Positions 33,270-35,663 of a stretch of DNA of 35,663 nucleotides are shown one piece after another; position 1 is the first letter of the stretch; each line of letters opens with the position of its first letter. The stretch lies in assembly GCA_902590115.1 (NCBI GenBank), contig CACIVM010000006.1:1-35663 (forward strand), given 5' to 3'. Both the position numbers and the translations under genes were made by a program. This DNA is from an uncultured Pelagibacteraceae bacterium (GTDB taxonomy: Bacteria; Pseudomonadota; Alphaproteobacteria; Pelagibacterales; Pelagibacteraceae). Below the pieces are notes generated by a model. It ran no database searches. It saw only the letters and a program-made list of their open reading frames with translations, and was not told where the DNA came from.

Positions 33270-34358
33270 ATGAATAAAATTAAAAAAATTGGAATTTTGA
33301 CAAGCGGTGGTGATTGTGGTGGACTTAATGCTGCAATTAGGTCGATTTTTTTTAGAGCAAAAACTAAATATAACATGGAAGTCTATGGTATTAGAGATGG
33401 AACTGTAGGATTAACAAAAAGACCAATTGATATTGAAAAATTATCTTATGACACTTTTAAGGGTTATCTACTAAGACAAGGGGGAACTTTTTTAGGTTCC
33501 ACTAATCGAGGTAATCCTTTTAGATTCCCAAAAAATGGAAAAGTTATTGATACATCGGAGCTTATTATCCAAGGATATAAATCCTTAAAACTTGACGGTT
33601 TGATAATTATCGGTGGAGATGGAAGTATGCAAATTTTAAAAAGATTAGCCGAAAAAGGTGGAATGAATATTGTAGCAATTCCAAAAACTATAGATAATGA
33701 TGTTGGAGCTACAGAAAATTCAATAGGATTTCACACAGCGGTTGATGTAGCAACTCAAGCCCTAGATAACTTGCAGTCAACAGCTGCTAGTCATAGAAGA
33801 TCAATGATCTTGGAAGTTATGGGGAGAGATGCCGGTCATATTGCTTTAAACGCAGGTATAGCCGGAGGAGCAGATGTTATTTTAATTCCAGAAATAAACT
33901 ATTCAATCGAAGGCGTAATAAAAAAATTAAACAATATGAAAAAAAATAAAATACAGCATTCTTTAATCATTGTTGCTGAAGCAGTAAAAAAAGAGGATGG
34001 ATCAAAAGTAATACACAAATATATTGATGGTGAAAAAAGATTAGGAGGAATTGGTGATTACATCGCTAAAGAAATAATGAAAAAAACAGATATTGAATGC
34101 AGAGTAACAACCTTGGGACATGTGCAAAGAGGAGCGCCACCAACTGCTAGTGATAGAATACTAGCAAGTGCTTTTGGAGTTTACGCAGTAGATCTTTTAG
34201 CAAATAAAAAATATAATAGAATGGTCGCATGGAACAATAGAAAGGTTGTTGATGTGCCAATAGATGAAGGTATTAAAACTTATAGAGATGTAAAAAGAGA
34301 TGACCCATTAGTTGAAACAGCTCTTTCATTGGGAACATATATTGGTGAAGTAGAATAA
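33270..34358 (+). CDS. pfkA: 6-phosphofructokinase (group with Gly104/Lys124-type signature)
   Basis: This 362-residue phosphofructokinase phosphorylates fructose 6-phosphate. The N-terminal loop is GILTSGGDCGGLNAAIR. GGDGS at 115-119 has the Gly that normally marks ATP use (E. coli Gly104). PKTIDND at 138-144 has a Lys at the position (E. coli 124) that is Gly in classical ATP-PFK and Lys in PPi-type and some mixed clades. EVMGRDAGHIAL and LGHVQRGAPPTASDRILA complete the active site. Phosphoryl donor is therefore uncertain; ATP is favoured by the Gly. yjbQ begins 2 nt later. This gene is absent from well-known marine SAR11 strains. Confidence 0.93.
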   Translation: MNKIKKIGILTSGGDCGGLNAAIRSIFFRAKTKYNMEVYGIRDGTVGLTKRPIDIEKLSYDTFKGYLLRQGGTFLGSTNRGNPFRFPKNGKVIDTSELIIQGYKSLKLDGLIIIGGDGSMQILKRLAEKGGMNIVAIPKTIDNDVGATENSIGFHTAVDVATQALDNLQSTAASHRRSMILEVMGRDAGHIALNAGIAGGADVILIPEINYSIEGVIKKLNNMKKNKIQHSLIIVAEAVKKEDGSKVIHKYIDGEKRLGGIGDYIAKEIMKKTDIECRVTTLGHVQRGAPPTASDRILASAFGVYAVDLLANKKYNRMVAWNNRKVVDVPIDEGIKTYRDVKRDDPLVETALSLGTYIGEVE

Positions 34359-34360
34359 GC

Positions 34361-34777
34361 ATGTTTCAAAAATTTCATGAGATACAAGTTAAAACTGGCG
34401 GACAAAATCTTTACAATTTTACATCAAAAATTATTAAATGGGTTAAAAGTGAAAACTTGAACAACGGTTTTTTAAACATAAATATTTTACATACAAGTGC
34501 TTCACTTATCATACAAGAAAATGCAGATCCGGATGTAATGAAAGATATGAAAAATTTTTTTAATAAATTAGTGCCGATGAACGAAAATTATATACATAGC
34601 GCTGAAGGTGAAGATGATATGCCTGCACATATAAAGTCTGCATTAACCAATAGTCATTTATCTGTTTCAATTAAAGATAATGATCTAGTACTTGGAACCT
34701 GGCAAGGATTATATTTATTTGAACATAGAAAAGATAGTCATATAAGGAAATTAAGCTTGCACTTTGTTGGTGACTAA
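34361..34777 (+). CDS. yjbQ: YjbQ/UPF0047 family protein
   Basis: This 138-residue protein of the YjbQ (UPF0047) family, one-domain beta-rich trimers, has weak thiamine-phosphate-synthase activity reported for some members. The hallmark blocks are ILHTSASLIIQENADPDV near residue 45, HSAEGEDDMPAHIKSAL with conserved His and acidic residues, and LGTWQGLYLFEHR near the C-terminus. Length is normal. It follows pfk by 2 nt, and its stop directly abuts the stop of the convergent Anbu gene. The physiological role remains unclear. Confidence 0.93.
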   Translation: MFQKFHEIQVKTGGQNLYNFTSKIIKWVKSENLNNGFLNINILHTSASLIIQENADPDVMKDMKNFFNKLVPMNENYIHSAEGEDDMPAHIKSALTNSHLSVSIKDNDLVLGTWQGLYLFEHRKDSHIRKLSLHFVGD

Positions 34778-35500
34778 TTATTCCCAATCAAATTTTGGAA
34801 AGGTATCAAATACTTGCAAAACTTTATCTGACCATTTATCGCAAATTTTTGCATAATCTTCATCAGTTGTGTTTAAACATTTTAAATAAGAAATTTTTTT
34901 TTCGTTTTTTTTGTAGACAGCAACGTCTATTGGTGGTCCAACTGTTAAATCACTTTTTAGTGTAGAGTCCATAGATATCAAAGCGCATCTCGATGCATCA
35001 CCAATTGAAACATTTGGCGTAATTACTCTGTCAAGGATCGGTTTACCATACTTCACTTCTCCTATAACTAAATAAGGTTTACTATCTGCTGGCCTTATGT
35101 AATTTCCTTGAGGATAAACCATATAAAGTTCGAGATCTTGACCTCTTATTTGTCCCCCAATAATGAACGTGGATCCTAAAACTAAACTATCCGTATTAAC
35201 TCCATCTGGAGAAGAGTGTTTAATATTAAGCTTACCTATATAGGATGCAATTTGTTCAAAATCTTTACAAGTATTGAGATTTAATGATGAATTTTTATCT
35301 TTTATATCTTTTTCCACAGATTTAAAAACTGCCTGGGATGTGGCTAGGTTACCTGATGTAACAATAATTATTGTTCTATCACCAACATCATAAGTTAGCA
35401 TTTTTGAGTATATATTGACGTTATCTAAACCTGCGTTCGTTCTTGAATCTGAGGCCAAAACAACACCCTCATTCGTTTTAATACCAATACAATATGTCAT
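34778..35500 (-). CDS. Anbu-type proteasome-like peptidase
   Basis: This 240-residue N-terminal nucleophile hydrolase is of the Anbu (ancestral beta subunit, COG3484) type, related to HslV and proteasome beta subunits. The protein begins MTYCIGIKTNEGVVLASDSR. Removal of Met would expose Thr2 as the nucleophile, with the Asp and Lys of ASDSRTNAG and a following Lys in place as expected. DRTIIIVTSGNLATSQA and IGEVKYGKPILDR are also family-like. Anbu forms open helical rings and often sits with ATP-grasp, alpha-E and transglutaminase-like genes. A possible ATP-grasp gene begins divergently 105 nt away. Confidence 0.9.
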   Translation of the reverse strand: MTYCIGIKTNEGVVLASDSRTNAGLDNVNIYSKMLTYDVGDRTIIIVTSGNLATSQAVFKSVEKDIKDKNSSLNLNTCKDFEQIASYIGKLNIKHSSPDGVNTDSLVLGSTFIIGGQIRGQDLELYMVYPQGNYIRPADSKPYLVIGEVKYGKPILDRVITPNVSIGDASRCALISMDSTLKSDLTVGPPIDVAVYKKNEKKISYLKCLNTTDEDYAKICDKWSDKVLQVFDTFPKFDWE

Positions 35501-35605
35501 GGTGAATTCTTATTTAAAAAATTGTAATAATTCAATTCTTTATTATCATATCTAATATCTAATTTGTGCAATTGATTAATATGACAAATACATAAAGATG
35601 GCTAT

Positions 35606-35663
35606 ATGGTGAATTTGTGGAAAAAATACGACTCTAAAAAAACTTATGATGAGTATTTAAACT
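35606..35663 (+). CDS. 5' end of an unidentified gene, possibly a circularly permuted ATP-grasp protein (partial)
   Basis: ATG 35606 opens a frame to the window edge encoding MVNLWKKYDSKKTYDEYLN. The YDEYL stretch is reminiscent of the N-terminus of the circularly permuted ATP-grasp proteins (COG2308) that commonly neighbour Anbu peptidases. Nineteen residues are too few for a firm call. A GTG one codon later is an alternative start. The 105-nt spacer to the divergent Anbu gene shows no recognisable promoter by eye. Confidence 0.4.
   Translation, partial: MVNLWKKYDSKKTYDEYLN

Noticed and set aside
1-35663. tRNAs, CRISPR arrays, insertion sequences, long repeats
   Set aside because: None seen on either strand; the many A or T runs are simple homopolymers of AT-rich DNA, not organised repeats.

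Overview
The window is a very AT-rich, tightly packed stretch of alphaproteobacterial chromosome. Gene content and style (short intergenic gaps, overlapping stops, Lys/Asn-rich proteins) point to the SAR11/Pelagibacterales group. Adjacent pyruvate kinase, phosphofructokinase and GAPDH genes argue against the well-studied marine surface isolates, which are known to lack pfk and pyk, and hint at a freshwater/LD12-like or other subclade. That placement is inference. I found no tRNA, rRNA, IS element, CRISPR array or large repeat, and no gene-free stretch over 300 bases.

Layout. (1) 1-1765: 3' end of enolase, ftsB, lipA and a RatA/COQ10 START protein, a conserved alphaproteobacterial housekeeping run. 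(2) 1766-13984: an accessory block of surface-polysaccharide genes. It holds a small membrane protein, a frameshifted GT-C membrane glycosyltransferase, and a sugar-nucleotide cluster: gmhA-like isomerase, hddA-like kinase, a PLP dehydrase with His in place of the Schiff-base Lys, a Gmd-like 4,6-dehydratase, a B12-type radical SAM enzyme, a two-subunit transketolase, a second SDR, a reverse-strand HddC-GmhB fusion, and a GT2 glycosyltransferase. (3) 13977-16085, reverse: pncC (CinA C-terminal), pgpA, ispDF. (4) 16134-24605: ntrY, ntrX, trkA, trkH, a gpsA-like gene and glpK, spaced 6 nt or less. (5) 24702-30623: a GlpVSTPQ-type glycerol ABC importer with its DUF2160 membrane protein. (6) 30632-34358: gap, a small unknown ORF, pyk and pfk. 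(7) 34361-35663: yjbQ, an Anbu proteasome-like peptidase, and the first codons of a possible ATP-grasp gene.

How it fits together. The gmhA, hddA and hddC-gmhB genes cover all four steps from sedoheptulose 7-phosphate to GDP-D-glycero-alpha-D-manno-heptose. The Gmd-like dehydratase and the ColD-like dehydrase would then give a 4-keto-3,6-dideoxy intermediate. The split thiamine-diphosphate enzyme, radical SAM protein and SDR look like tailoring steps that could add carbon (a branch or a C-methyl group) and reduce the product. I regard this predicted unusual heptose or branched-sugar pathway as the most promising undescribed system here. Separately, GlpVSTPQ, GlpK, the GpsA-like enzyme, Gap, Pyk and Pfk form a coherent route from glycerol into lower glycolysis.
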